A stretch of DNA of 64,000 nt from Stenotrophomonas sp. UBA7346 (GCA_002471015.1 DKPB01000018.1:62001-126000), one strand, 5' to 3'; counted from the stretch's first letter, positions 34,772 to 44,166 are shown. Made by a program: numbers and translations. Notes: generated from the sequence alone by a model not told the origin.

Positions 34772-35389
34772 ATGCGCTACCAAGGCCGATTGCAGGACTG
34801 GAACGATGACAAAGGCTATGGCTTTGTCACCCCCAATGGAGGTGGCGAGCGCGCCTTCGTGCACATCAAGGCCTTCGAGCAGCGAACGCAGCGCCCGGTG
34901 GACGGCCAGCTGATCAGTTACGGGGTACGCAAGGACACGCGTGGCCGGGTCAATGCAACGGCCATCCGCCTCGCCACGGGCACTGCCGGCACCAAGCCGG
35001 CGCCGGCGAAACCCGTTGCCTTCACTGCCAGGCTGCCGCACGTATTCCTTGGCTTGGCGGCATTGCTGTGCATAGCCACGCTATGGGCGCTGCGCCGCCT
35101 CCCCGACTGGTCCCTGCCATTGTTCGGCTGCATGAGCATCATCGCCTTGGGGTTCTACCTGCATGACAAGGGTGCCGCCGCTCGCAACCAGCGACGCACA
35201 CCGGAGAACACCCTGCACCTGATCGCCTTGCTGGGCGGCTGGCCCGGCGCACTGATCGGCCAAGGACTGTTCCGCCACAAGACCAGCAAACGCAGCTTCC
35301 AGGCGATTTTCTGGCTCACGGTGGTACTCAATCTCGCGGCCCTGGCGCTACTGGCGCGTGGCTTCGGCGGGGGAACCCTCAGCCTGTAA
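34772..35389 (+). CDS. Cold-shock domain fused to DUF1294 membrane domain
   Basis: 205 residues. Residues 1-67 are a cold-shock domain with RNP-like motifs (DKGYGFVTP, RAFVHIKAF). A basic linker leads to a DUF1294 region from about residue 80 with four hydrophobic segments, including the signature LHLIALLGGWPGALIGQGLF and a following HKTSKRSFQ. This CSD-DUF1294 fusion is recurrent in proteobacteria; function unknown, but it could tether nucleic-acid binding to the membrane. The start at 34772 (MRYQGRLQDW) fits the CSD; an upstream ATG adds only 11 residues. Confidence 0.85.
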   Translation: MRYQGRLQDWNDDKGYGFVTPNGGGERAFVHIKAFEQRTQRPVDGQLISYGVRKDTRGRVNATAIRLATGTAGTKPAPAKPVAFTARLPHVFLGLAALLCIATLWALRRLPDWSLPLFGCMSIIALGFYLHDKGAAARNQRRTPENTLHLIALLGGWPGALIGQGLFRHKTSKRSFQAIFWLTVVLNLAALALLARGFGGGTLSL

Positions 35390-35588
35390 TCCACCCGACG
35401 CATGCGATCCTGGCGGCACCGCCGGCAACAAGCGGCCATGCCCGGGCGGCCCCACCGCCGGATCGCTCAGCCGCCGCCTTTCCCGCCGTCCTGACATGCC
35501 CCGGCAGCGCCTTGCCAAAGCCGCTACCCTGCGCGCAGCAGAAGGTCACTGCAGGCACACGCCCCCAGTTCACCAGAGGACGGCATTG

Positions 35589-36050
35589 ATGCTCAGGATT
35601 CCCGCAATCGCGGCACTAGTGCTGTTGATGTCCTGTGACAGAAGCGCGCAGCATCAACCCGCCCCACGCATGCACAACGCCGCCGTCTCCGGGACGCAGG
35701 TCGATGACAGCTTCCTGGATAGGCTGGATGGCAACTGCCGTGCCAGCAAGGTCCAGCCCGTGGCGTTGAACGACCGTGAGCACTGTTTTGCCACAGCGCT
35801 TTCGGCCCATTGCAACCCGACCAATGATTGCCTGGTCACCTGTCTGGTTTCCGGGCAGGCCCGCGACATCGGCGGCGGCTGTTGGCACATCTGCTTCCAG
35901 GACGCGCACAGCTATGCCCACTATCAGGAACCGTCGTCAGCGGCCCGGTGCAGGTCCCTCGACCACAATGCCCGACCGACGAAGATGTTCACACCAGGCG
36001 CGATACGCCATATCCCATCGCAGTCTGCACGGAAGGAAGCCATTCGATGA
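35589..36050 (+). CDS. Small cysteine-rich lipoprotein, unknown function
   Basis: 153 residues beginning MLRIPAIAALVLLMSC, a short lipoprotein signal with the lipid-modified Cys at residue 16. The mature part has about nine more Cys (for example HCNPTNDCLVTCLVSGQ and GGGCWHICFQD), suggesting several disulphides or a metal site. I do not recognise the family. The next gene overlaps its stop by 4 bp, so the two are translated together. The 200 bp upstream show no clear element. Confidence 0.65.
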   Translation: MLRIPAIAALVLLMSCDRSAQHQPAPRMHNAAVSGTQVDDSFLDRLDGNCRASKVQPVALNDREHCFATALSAHCNPTNDCLVTCLVSGQARDIGGGCWHICFQDAHSYAHYQEPSSAARCRSLDHNARPTKMFTPGAIRHIPSQSARKEAIR

Positions 36051-36409
36051 TTCAGGGACTGGGGTTCTGCGTGATCTACCGTGCCAAGGTGCATCCTGAC
36101 AAGGAAGCCAGATATATCACGGCATGGTCGGCACTGACCGCATTGATCAGGCAACACCGCGGCGGCCTTGGCTCGCGCCTGCACAAAGGCAGCGATGGCA
36201 TCTGGTATGCCTACGCGCAATGGCCGAGTGCAACCGCACGGGACCAGGCGTTCTCATTGCCCTGCGTGGACCCTGCCGCGCAGTCGGAGATGGATGATTG
36301 CATCCTCGAGCGTCTGCCGGAGATCAGGCTTGAACCGATGGCCGACCAACTGGTGCCGGTATCCGAACGGCTGGCCGGTGGCCTGCCCGGACATGGCCCT
36401 GGCCAGTAG
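36047..36409 (+). CDS. Antibiotic biosynthesis monooxygenase-like (ABM) domain protein
   Basis: 120 residues with a ferredoxin-like ABM fold pattern: VIYRAKVHPDKEARYITAW, then an HRGGLGSRLHKGSDG strand and YAYAQWPSATARDQA. ABM proteins are small dimeric haem-degrading or quinone-type monooxygenases, but many are of unknown role. It overlaps the preceding lipoprotein gene (ATGA), so they probably act together. Confidence 0.6.
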   Translation: MIQGLGFCVIYRAKVHPDKEARYITAWSALTALIRQHRGGLGSRLHKGSDGIWYAYAQWPSATARDQAFSLPCVDPAAQSEMDDCILERLPEIRLEPMADQLVPVSERLAGGLPGHGPGQ

Positions 36410-36590
36410 AAACAACGGGCATCCCCGGGCCGGGAATCATTTGCCTCAATGACGGGTAGCTGGCCCGCATGCACCCCGCCGCAGCTGTACCTGTTCAATC
36501 AAAACCAAATCAGATTCATCATGCGGGTCAACGACACTCTCACGCCCGGCAACCACAAGCCTTACGCCCCAACCCTGGAAGGAACCTCGT

Positions 36591-36824
36591 ATGCCGAATT
36601 CCCTGCAAGTGGCAGCAACCCTGCTCGCCTCCTCGACCGGCAATGCAACCGCGCTGTCGGCCAGCGAAGAAGGCTACAACCTGGGGCTGCGGGTTGGCGC
36701 CCAGGTAGGCGCTTTTGTTCACCAGTTCGGCCCCTACCTCGGCGCCCTGGCGCTGGCCTGCGTCCTGTGGCTCGTATACCGTCGTAGAACAATGCCCAAG
36801 CCGGCAAAGGGCAAGGCGACCTGA
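36591..36824 (+). CDS. Small single-span membrane protein, unknown
   Basis: 77 residues: MPNSLQVAATLLASSTGNAT, a hydrophilic middle, one clear hydrophobic segment (about 47-64, FGPYLGALALACVLWLVYRR) and a basic tail. A GGAA-rich ribosome site (CTGGAAGGAACC) precedes the ATG. I do not recognise the family. The 36409-36591 gap before it has no gene. Confidence 0.5.
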   Translation: MPNSLQVAATLLASSTGNATALSASEEGYNLGLRVGAQVGAFVHQFGPYLGALALACVLWLVYRRRTMPKPAKGKAT

Positions 36825-37017
36825 CACCCGCGCGGCCTGCGCCTGGACACTCCGCCCCAATCGCATGCCCGCGACTTCTGGTGTATGCGGGCCACGTGCA
36901 GGCAGGCTGGGACTGGCACAGCGTTGTCGGCCTGGTCTTCACACGGCGGGAAAGCAGCACAGCGCCATCCTCAGCCTGCAGCGCGGCAGCCCAGCCCAGC
37001 CCCGACAAGGAAGCATC

Positions 37018-37290
37018 GTGACATTCTGGATCGTGACAACCTTCATCAGCGCCCTGTTGGGACTGGCCAGCGCCGCCTTCTTCCGCCGCACATGGGCCGC
37101 ACTGCTTTCAGGCGGCCTGTTGGCGCTGCTGCTTGCCCCCTACCTGGGCCTGCGCTTCGTGCAGGACATCACCGGCCACCATGATGCCCAGGATGGGCTG
37201 GCCTTTCTGTTCGGGCCGTTGGTGGCGGTACCGGTCGCCGCGCTTTGCGTCTGTCTCTCAAAGCACCTGCAACGGCGGCGCGGGCGCTGA
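37018..37290 (+). CDS. Small membrane protein with GTG start, unknown
   Basis: 90 residues with three hydrophobic segments (about 2-22, 28-45, 63-82). The GTG at 37018 is preceded by ACAAGGAAGC, a good ribosome site; no ATG is near. The end RRRGR is basic. Convergent with cydC, 22 bp apart. No family recognised. Confidence 0.5.
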   Translation: MTFWIVTTFISALLGLASAAFFRRTWAALLSGGLLALLLAPYLGLRFVQDITGHHDAQDGLAFLFGPLVAVPVAALCVCLSKHLQRRRGR

Positions 37291-37312
37291 CCCGCATCAC
37301 ACGCTGGACGAC

Positions 37313-38986
37313 TTATTCCCGCAGCAGTACAAGCTGCCCTTGCTGCAGCCGGTATTCGCGCTGTACTACGCCGGCAGGCAGGCTGTCGTGGGTGATCATC
37401 AACAGGCTGCGCTGCCCCATTGCGGCCGCCAGATCGTTCAGCAAAGCATGCGCCGTGTCCACATCCAGACCTTCGGTGGGCTCATCCAGCACCATGATCG
37501 GGGCCTTGCGCAACAAGGCGCGCGCCAGTGCCAGGCGACGTGCCTGCCCGGCCGACATGGTCGCACCGTTCTCGCCAACCCAGGCGGACAAGCCGCCCTG
37601 CTGCTGCGCCCAGGCAGCCAGCTTCACCTGCTCAAGGACTGCCCACAGTATCTGTTCGCTGGCATCCGGATCCCCCAGGCGCAGGTTCTCTGCGATGCTG
37701 CCGGCAAATACCGGCGCGCCCTGCGGCAACCAGGCGATCTGCCGATACCAATCGTCCTGAGCAAACCCACGAAGATCGGCGCCGCCGTAGCAGACCGTCC
37801 CCTGCTGCGGGTCCCATAGCCGCAGCAACAAGGCGGACAACGTGGTCTTGCCACAGCCGCTGTCGCCACGTATGGCGATACGCTCGCCCGGGGCCAGGGT
37901 CAGGTCGACCCCGTCCAGCAACCGACGGGGCTCCCCCGGCCAGGCGAATACCACCTGCTGGAATACCAGCGGTTGTGCCTGGGCTGGAACCGGGCAAGGC
38001 TGCGCCGGGTCCTCGACTGTCGGTGCCTGATCCACGATCTGGCCGAGCCGTCGCCCAGCCACACGCGCCGACTGCAGCGCCTGCCACGCAAGACCGCTGC
38101 CAGCCGCTACTTCCAGCAGGGCAATGGTCAGGAACACCAAGCTGGCGGCGTAAGGTGCCGGGACGGTGCCGGCAGCATAGGCGGACAGGGCCAACCACAG
38201 CATCGCCAGCAGGCCCAGCCCGGCAATGGCCGAATGCAGGACGTTGCCGGCGATCAAGCGGCGGCGGCGGCGCAGGTCGCTGCGTGCCAGCTGCTGCGCG
38301 GCCGCGTCCACGCGCAGGGTCCAGTCATCACGCGCGTCCAGTGCCGTCAGGTCAGCCGCACCTTCCAGCCCCTCGAAGGCCAGGGTACGCAGTTCCGCCC
38401 GTTGCTGGGCCCGCTTGGCCTCGCCTGCACTGCCACCGCGCACCGCCACCGCCGGCACACCAAAGCCGACCAATGCGGCCAGCACCAGCAGCAACACGGC
38501 TGCAGGCCAATGGATCAGCGCGGCAGCCGCGACCGTGGCCACGGCGATACCGGCCAACGCCAGCAGGGGGCTGATGGCACGCACCATCAAACCATCCACC
38601 TCACTGATATCGGTGATCAGGCGTGCCAGCAGTTCACCCGTGCGGCTGCTGCCCAGCCGCGCCGGCGCCAACGGCAGCGCCCGCTGGAAGAACCAGACCC
38701 GCAGGTCGCGGGCGATGCGCAGGGTAACGTCGTGCCCCACCAGCTTCTCGAAGTAGCGCGAAGCAATGCGGGCCATGGTGAGCGCGCGGATACCCGCCGA
38801 CGGCGAGAAGAAATTGAACGTACCCGCCATGCCCAGCAACCCGGCCAGGGCCGCCGCGGTAAGAAAGCCACCGGACAGGCCCAACAAGCCCACCCCGGCC
38901 AGCATGGTGGTCAACAGCAGCAAGGTGGCCAATACCAGGCGCCAGCGGTGCCGTTTGAATACATCGCGCATCGTCAGGGTGCTCAT
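37313..38986 (-). CDS. cydC: ABC exporter CydC, cytochrome bd assembly
   Basis: 557-residue half-transporter: about six hydrophobic segments in residues 15-300, then an ATPase domain with Walker A GDSGCGKTT, signature MSAGQARRLALARAL and Walker B IMVLDEPTEGLD. CydDC exports cysteine and glutathione to the periplasm and is needed for cytochrome bd and for c-type cytochromes. The start overlaps the cydD stop by 4 bp. The short Walker-A-to-signature spacing is typical of the family. Confidence 0.93.
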   Translation of the reverse strand: MSTLTMRDVFKRHRWRLVLATLLLLTTMLAGVGLLGLSGGFLTAAALAGLLGMAGTFNFFSPSAGIRALTMARIASRYFEKLVGHDVTLRIARDLRVWFFQRALPLAPARLGSSRTGELLARLITDISEVDGLMVRAISPLLALAGIAVATVAAAALIHWPAAVLLLVLAALVGFGVPAVAVRGGSAGEAKRAQQRAELRTLAFEGLEGAADLTALDARDDWTLRVDAAAQQLARSDLRRRRRLIAGNVLHSAIAGLGLLAMLWLALSAYAAGTVPAPYAASLVFLTIALLEVAAGSGLAWQALQSARVAGRRLGQIVDQAPTVEDPAQPCPVPAQAQPLVFQQVVFAWPGEPRRLLDGVDLTLAPGERIAIRGDSGCGKTTLSALLLRLWDPQQGTVCYGGADLRGFAQDDWYRQIAWLPQGAPVFAGSIAENLRLGDPDASEQILWAVLEQVKLAAWAQQQGGLSAWVGENGATMSAGQARRLALARALLRKAPIMVLDEPTEGLDVDTAHALLNDLAAAMGQRSLLMITHDSLPAGVVQREYRLQQGQLVLLRE

Positions 38987-40695
38987 GCTCGCTCCTCCTG
39001 CTGCTGCAGATGGGGCTGCAGATCGATCACCTGGTCGGCCCAGCGCATGGCCAGTTGGCTGTGCGTGGCCATCAGCACGCTGCGACCGCGGGTATGCGAC
39101 GCCAAGGCCTGCAGCAGGCCGGCCTCGGTCTGTGGATCCAGGAAGGCGGTGGGCTCATCCAGCAGGAACAGGTCCGGCTCCAGCAACAGCAAGCGGGCCA
39201 GGCCGATACGCCGTGCCTCGCCGCCGGACAGGCCAAAGCCGCGTTCGCCTATCACCGTATCCAGGCCCAGCGGCAGCTGGCGGGCAAAGCGCATTACCTG
39301 CGCGACCTCGGCGACGGCCTGCAGGCGCGCATCGCTCACCGCCGGGTCGGCCAGGCGCAGGTTGTCGGCAATGGAGCCATGGAACAGATACGGGCGTTGC
39401 CCGGCGTAGCCGATGCGGACACCGTCACGCACCAGCAAGCGTCCTTCCCGCGGCGGCAGCCAGCCGGCCAAGGTCTCCAGCACGGTGCTCTTGCCACTGC
39501 CACTGGGACCGACCAGCGCCAGCCTCTGGCCGTCCGCGATATCCAGCGAAAAATCCCTCAGCACATCGTGGGCCGCACCCTTCGGGCGCAGGCTTGCCGC
39601 CCGCAGGGCCACCATCGGCGCGTGCAGCTGCACGGGCTCGGGGGCTACCAACGGCGCGGGCGGCGCCACCACCGGCGCTTCACCCGGGTCATCGGCCAAC
39701 AAACGCTCGACCTCGGCCGCCGCCGCCAAGGCGTTGGCGCGGTCGTGGTAGTGCGCGGCAAGACGGCGCAGCGGGGCGTAGAACTCAGGTGCCAGCAACA
39801 GGCAGAACATGCCGGTGCCCAGGGTGGGCACCGCCGCGTGCAAGGACATCAGGCCCAGATAGCTCAGGCCCAGGTACAAGGCCACCATCGCCACGCTGAC
39901 CGAGGCAAAGAACTCCAGCACGGTGGAGGACAGGAAGGCGATGCGCAGCACCTTCATGGTGCGCACGCGCACACCGTCTGCCGCCTCCGCAATGCCTGCC
40001 AGCTCGGCCTGGCCACGGCCATACAGGCGCAGCAGGCCCAGGCCCTTGATGCGGTCGGCAAAATGACCGCTCATGCGCGCCAGCTCGCCAAGCTGGGCGC
40101 GGCCAGCCGCCTCGGCGCCCCAGCCCACCAGCATCATGAAAAACGGCACCAGCGGCGCGGTGAACAGGAAAATCAGCGCCACCACCCAGTCCACATAGGC
40201 CACCGCGGCAACAATCAGCAGCGGCACCACCACCACTTCCACCCGCACCGGCTGGAAACCGGCGTAATAGCCCTCGATGGCGTCGCCATGGGCCAGCAGC
40301 AGCTCACCCAGCTCGCCACTGCGCTGACGGCGCAGCCATAGCGGGCCGCGCGCCATCAAACGGCGATACACCTGCGCGCGCAAGGCCAGCTTGGCGGCAT
40401 CGGCCACCCGCCCGGCGGCCGCCTGGGCCAACCCGCCCAGCAGGCTGCGCAGCAGCAGCACCGCTGCCAGCACCCAGAAACCGTGAACCACCTGTACCCA
40501 ATTCAGTCGTTCCACGACTATGCTCTGGATCAACCAGGCAATGGCGCCGGCCTGCACCACCAGCAGCGCACCGGAAACACAGACGGCCAGGGCCGCCAGA
40601 CGTTGCTGCGACCGGGCCCCTGAGGCCAGCCCCGCCAGCCATTGCTGCTGTTGGCGGCGCTGCTGGGCGGCGCTGGTAGGTGGAACTTCGCTCAA
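38983..40695 (-). CDS. cydD: ABC exporter CydD, cytochrome bd assembly
   Basis: Partner of CydC; about 570 residues from the chosen start. Six hydrophobic segments precede an ATPase domain with GPSGSGKST, LSGGEARRIGLARLL and LFLLDEPTAFLD. The frame stays open far upstream, but family similarity begins at SEVPPTSAAQQRR, so I place the start at a TTG (40695); a second TTG lies at 40704, and no ATG is suitably placed. The FNR/ANR box at 40792-40805 is about 100 bp upstream of this start and is shared with cydA on the other strand. Confidence 0.9.
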   Translation of the reverse strand: MSEVPPTSAAQQRRQQQQWLAGLASGARSQQRLAALAVCVSGALLVVQAGAIAWLIQSIVVERLNWVQVVHGFWVLAAVLLLRSLLGGLAQAAAGRVADAAKLALRAQVYRRLMARGPLWLRRQRSGELGELLLAHGDAIEGYYAGFQPVRVEVVVVPLLIVAAVAYVDWVVALIFLFTAPLVPFFMMLVGWGAEAAGRAQLGELARMSGHFADRIKGLGLLRLYGRGQAELAGIAEAADGVRVRTMKVLRIAFLSSTVLEFFASVSVAMVALYLGLSYLGLMSLHAAVPTLGTGMFCLLLAPEFYAPLRRLAAHYHDRANALAAAAEVERLLADDPGEAPVVAPPAPLVAPEPVQLHAPMVALRAASLRPKGAAHDVLRDFSLDIADGQRLALVGPSGSGKSTVLETLAGWLPPREGRLLVRDGVRIGYAGQRPYLFHGSIADNLRLADPAVSDARLQAVAEVAQVMRFARQLPLGLDTVIGERGFGLSGGEARRIGLARLLLLEPDLFLLDEPTAFLDPQTEAGLLQALASHTRGRSVLMATHSQLAMRWADQVIDLQPHLQQQEERA

Positions 40696-40791
40696 GACTG
40701 ACAACTCAGGTGAAGGAGATCTACGTGATTGTAAGCAAGCCGTACCCCGCCTGCCGGTCCTGCACCATCGGCGTTGGACAGCCAGCCCACA

Positions 40792-40805
40792 TTGATCCAG
40801 ATCAA
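40792..40805. promoter_or_regulatory. FNR/ANR-type box TTGATCCAGATCAA
   Basis: Perfect TTGAT-N4-ATCAA palindrome, the consensus for FNR/ANR-family regulators, in the divergent cydD-cydA gap. A GAGTAT at 40828-40833 lies where the -10 of a class II FNR-activated cydA promoter would be. Confidence 0.8.
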
Positions 40806-40895
40806 GGCATTGGCAGGCCTGAACGGGGAGTATCGCTGCCATAGAACCCCTTCCCGCCACACCATGACGCCCAATTCCCACGAGGTAACCAGGCC

Positions 40896-42476
40896 ATGAT
40901 CGACTCAACAGTCGTAGAACTGTCACGTCTACAGTTCGCGCTGACCGCGATGTACCACTTCCTTTTCGTCCCGCTCACGCTGGGGCTGTCCTTCATGATC
41001 GCGATCATGGAGAGCGTCTATGTGATGACCGGCAAGGATGTCTGGCGCCGCATGACCCTGTTCTGGGGCGTGCTGTTCGGCATCAACTTCGCCATGGGCG
41101 TAGGCACCGGCATCGTGATGGAATTCCAGTTCGGCATGAACTGGTCGTACTACAGCCACTACGTGGGTGACATCTTCGGTGCGCCGCTGGCCATCGAGGG
41201 CCTGATGGCGTTCTTCCTGGAAGCCACCTTCATCGGCCTGTTCTTTTTCGGCTGGGGCCGCCTGTCCAAGGTGCAGCACCTCACCGTGACCTGGCTGATG
41301 GCACTGGGCACCAACCTGTCGGCGCTGTGGATCCTGATCGCCAACGGCTGGATGCAGAACCCGGTGGGTGCGGTGTTCAACCCGGAAACGATGCGCATGG
41401 AAGTCGTGGACTTCATGGCCGTATTGTTCAACCCGGTAGCACAGGCCAAGTTCGTGCATACGGTCTCGGCCGGTTACGTCACCGGTGCGGTGTTCGTGAT
41501 GTCGATCAGCGCCTTCTTCCTGCTGCGCAACAAGCACCATGACGTCGCCCGCCGCTCGTTCGCGGTGGCTGCCGCCTTCGGCCTGCTGTCCTCGCTGTCG
41601 GTGGTGGTGCTGGGTGACGAAAGCGGTTACGCCGCCAACGAACACCAGAAGATGAAGCTCGCCGCGATCGAGGCCATGTGGGAAACCGAGCGCGCACCGG
41701 CTGACTTCACCGCCTTCGGCATCCCCAACCAGGAAACCCATCAGAACGACTACGACATCAAGATCCCGTACCTGATGGGCCTGATCGCCACCCGTTCGCT
41801 GAACCAGCCCATCCCGGGCATCCTGGAACTGGTTGACCGTGCCGAGCACCGCATCCGCGGGGGCCAGCTGGCCTATGGCGCACTGGAACGCATCCGTGCC
41901 GACAAGAACGACGTCGAAGCGCGCGAGATGTTCGACCGCCATTGGCAGGACCTGGGCCACGGCCTGCTGCTGAAGCGTTACCGCGAGGACATCCTCAACG
42001 CCACCCCGCAGGAAATCTCGCAGGCGGCAATGGACACGGTGCCGCGTGTGGCCCCGCTGTTCTGGACCTTCCGCATCATGGCGGGCCTGGGCTTCTACCT
42101 GATCGCCTTCTTCGCCGTGGCCTTCTACTACTCCTGCCGCCACAACTTCCAGGACAAGCGCACCTTCCTGAAGATCGCGCTGTGGACGCTGCCGGCACCG
42201 TGGATCGCCATCGAATGCGGCTGGTTCATCGCCGAGTACGGCCGCCAGCCGTGGGCCGTGGAAGGCGTGCTGCCCACGTTCTACGCCGCTTCGGGCCTGG
42301 CCCTGCATGAAATCCTGATGACCCTGGCCGGCTTCACCGCGCTGTACACGGTGCTGCTGATCATCGAAATCAAGCTGATGCTCAAGGCCATCCGCAAGGG
42401 CCCGGACGACATCCTGCCCTCGCTGCAGCACAACGCCCCCACCCACGCCTCCAAGCCGGCCGCTGGCCAGGTTTGA
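40896..42476 (+). CDS. cydA: Cytochrome bd ubiquinol oxidase subunit I
   Basis: 526 residues, nine predicted hydrophobic segments. His21 (LTAMYHFLFVPLTLG) is the b595 or b558 ligand region, and the quinol-binding Q-loop between segments 6 and 7 is the long type, as in E. coli, containing HQKMKLAAIEAMWETE with the conserved Lys and Glu. GRQPWAVEGVLPT is the conserved helix 8 start. It oxidises ubiquinol and reduces oxygen without pumping protons. Likely induced at low oxygen through the FNR/ANR box 97 bp upstream. Confidence 0.96.
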   Translation: MIDSTVVELSRLQFALTAMYHFLFVPLTLGLSFMIAIMESVYVMTGKDVWRRMTLFWGVLFGINFAMGVGTGIVMEFQFGMNWSYYSHYVGDIFGAPLAIEGLMAFFLEATFIGLFFFGWGRLSKVQHLTVTWLMALGTNLSALWILIANGWMQNPVGAVFNPETMRMEVVDFMAVLFNPVAQAKFVHTVSAGYVTGAVFVMSISAFFLLRNKHHDVARRSFAVAAAFGLLSSLSVVVLGDESGYAANEHQKMKLAAIEAMWETERAPADFTAFGIPNQETHQNDYDIKIPYLMGLIATRSLNQPIPGILELVDRAEHRIRGGQLAYGALERIRADKNDVEAREMFDRHWQDLGHGLLLKRYREDILNATPQEISQAAMDTVPRVAPLFWTFRIMAGLGFYLIAFFAVAFYYSCRHNFQDKRTFLKIALWTLPAPWIAIECGWFIAEYGRQPWAVEGVLPTFYAASGLALHEILMTLAGFTALYTVLLIIEIKLMLKAIRKGPDDILPSLQHNAPTHASKPAAGQV

Positions 42477-42491
42477 GGAAGGAGAACACTC

Positions 42492-43643
42492 ATGGATTTC
42501 ATTCTTCTGGACTACACGACACTGCGGGTGATCTGGTGGCTGCTGCTGGGCGTGCTGCTGATCGGCTTCGCGGTAATGGATGGCTTTGACCTCGGTGTCG
42601 GCGCACTGCTGCCGTTCGTGGCCAAGACCGACGAGGAACGCCGCCTGGTGATCAACACCATCGGCCCGGTGTGGGAAGGCAACCAGGTGTGGCTGGTGCT
42701 CGGTGGCGGTGCGATCTTCGCCGCCTGGCCGCCGCTGTATGCGGTGAGCTTCTCCGGCTTCTACCTGGCCATGTTCGTCATCCTGTTCGCCCTGATCCTG
42801 CGCCCGGTCGGCTTCAAGTACCGCGGCAAGATGCCCAGCCAGCGCTGGCGCAACAACTGGGACTGGGCGCTGTTCATCGGCGGCTTCGTCCCGGCGCTGA
42901 TCATGGGCGTGGCCGTAGGCAACGTGCTGCTGGGCGTGCCGTATCACTTCGATGACACCCAGCGCGTCTGGTACACGGGCACGTTCTTCGGCCTGCTGAC
43001 CCCGTTCGCACTGCTGGCCGGCCTGCTCAGCGTGGCCATGCTGGTTTCGCACGGTGCCGCCATGCTGGTACTGAAGACCGACGGCCCGGTGGCCGAGCGT
43101 TCGGCCCGCTACGGCTCCATCGCCGCCATCGTCAGCTTCGTGCTGTTCGCCCTGGCCGGTGCCTGGGTGGCCTTTGGCCTGCCTGGCTACGCCATCACCT
43201 CGCAGGTGGTCAGCGATGGTGCCAGCAACCCGCTGCTGAAGACGGTGGAAGTGGGCGCGGCCGGTGGCTGGCTGCACAACTACAGCACCATGCCGGCCAC
43301 GATCCTGGCGCCGGTGGTGGGCCTGCTGGGTGCGCTGGCCAGTGCGGTGCTGCTGCGCAAGCGCCGTGGCGGCCTGGCCTTCATCGCCTCGGGCGCCTCC
43401 ATTGCCGGCATCATCTTCACCGTCGGCTTTGCGATCTTCCCGTTCCTGCTGCCCTCCTCCAGCCAGCCGGGCTCCAGCCTGACGCTGTGGGACGCATCGT
43501 CCAGCCACCTGACGCTGTGGATCATGCTGCTGGCAACGGTGGTCTTCCTGCCCATCATCATCGCCTACACCACCTGGGTGTACCGCGTGCTCAAGGGCAA
43601 GACCACGCTGTCGGAAATGGGTGAAAACCCGAACGCCTACTGA
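42492..43643 (+). CDS. cydB: Cytochrome bd ubiquinol oxidase subunit II
   Basis: 383 residues, eight to nine hydrophobic segments, structural partner of CydA. The N-terminal motif VMDGFDLGVGALLPF and FALILRPVGFKYRGK are conserved. It starts 15 bp after cydA with an AAGGAG site and is followed 31 bp later by cydX. Length is close to the E. coli protein (379). Confidence 0.96.
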   Translation: MDFILLDYTTLRVIWWLLLGVLLIGFAVMDGFDLGVGALLPFVAKTDEERRLVINTIGPVWEGNQVWLVLGGGAIFAAWPPLYAVSFSGFYLAMFVILFALILRPVGFKYRGKMPSQRWRNNWDWALFIGGFVPALIMGVAVGNVLLGVPYHFDDTQRVWYTGTFFGLLTPFALLAGLLSVAMLVSHGAAMLVLKTDGPVAERSARYGSIAAIVSFVLFALAGAWVAFGLPGYAITSQVVSDGASNPLLKTVEVGAAGGWLHNYSTMPATILAPVVGLLGALASAVLLRKRRGGLAFIASGASIAGIIFTVGFAIFPFLLPSSSQPGSSLTLWDASSSHLTLWIMLLATVVFLPIIIAYTTWVYRVLKGKTTLSEMGENPNAY

Positions 43644-43674
43644 TCTGCATTCACGACATACAAGGAGTCATCTC

Positions 43675-43785
43675 ATGTGGTATTTCGCCTGGATCCTCGG
43701 CGCCGGTCTTGCCTCGACGGTCGCCATCCTCAACGGCATGTGGTTTGAAGCACGCGAAGCCCGCAAGGCTGAAGCAAACAGCTAA
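43675..43785 (+). CDS. cydX: Cytochrome bd small subunit CydX
   Basis: 36 residues, MWYFAWILGAGLASTVAILN then GMWFEAREARKAEANS. The first nine residues (MWYFAWILG) are the family signature and match E. coli CydX. It stabilises the CydAB oxidase. ACAAGGAG lies at good distance from the ATG. Although tiny, position and motif leave little doubt. Confidence 0.95.
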   Translation: MWYFAWILGAGLASTVAILNGMWFEAREARKAEANS

Positions 43786-43809
43786 AAAACCGCATTAAGG
43801 TATTGCCAA

Positions 43810-43840
43810 GAGCCCGGACTGAGCGTATCTTTCCGGGCTC
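43810..43840 (+). terminator. Hairpin after cydX
   Basis: GAGCCCGGA and TCCGGGCTC arms with a 13-nt loop and no T run; it may end the cyd transcript or mark the tRNA leader. Confidence 0.4.
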
Positions 43841-43845
43841 CTTCG

Positions 43846-43922
<77 letters not shown>

Positions 43923-43934
43923 AAGGGTCGAAAG

Positions 43935-43971
43935 AAGCCTGGAAAAACGGCAACGTTGTCCAGGCTTTTTA
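43935..43971 (+). terminator. Terminator after the first tRNA-Pro
   Basis: AAGCCTGGA and TCCAGGCTT arms with a T run following. Confidence 0.75.
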
Positions 43972-44081
43972 TTCGCCGGTACCGCGATACCGGCAGCCAC
44001 GCACCGCGCCTTGCAGGCCGCGTTGGCTGAACAAAAGAACTTGCGGGGCACGAGGTTCACCGCTACAATAGGCGGCTCCTT

Positions 44082-44158
<77 letters not shown>

Positions 44159-44166
44159 ATTCGACA

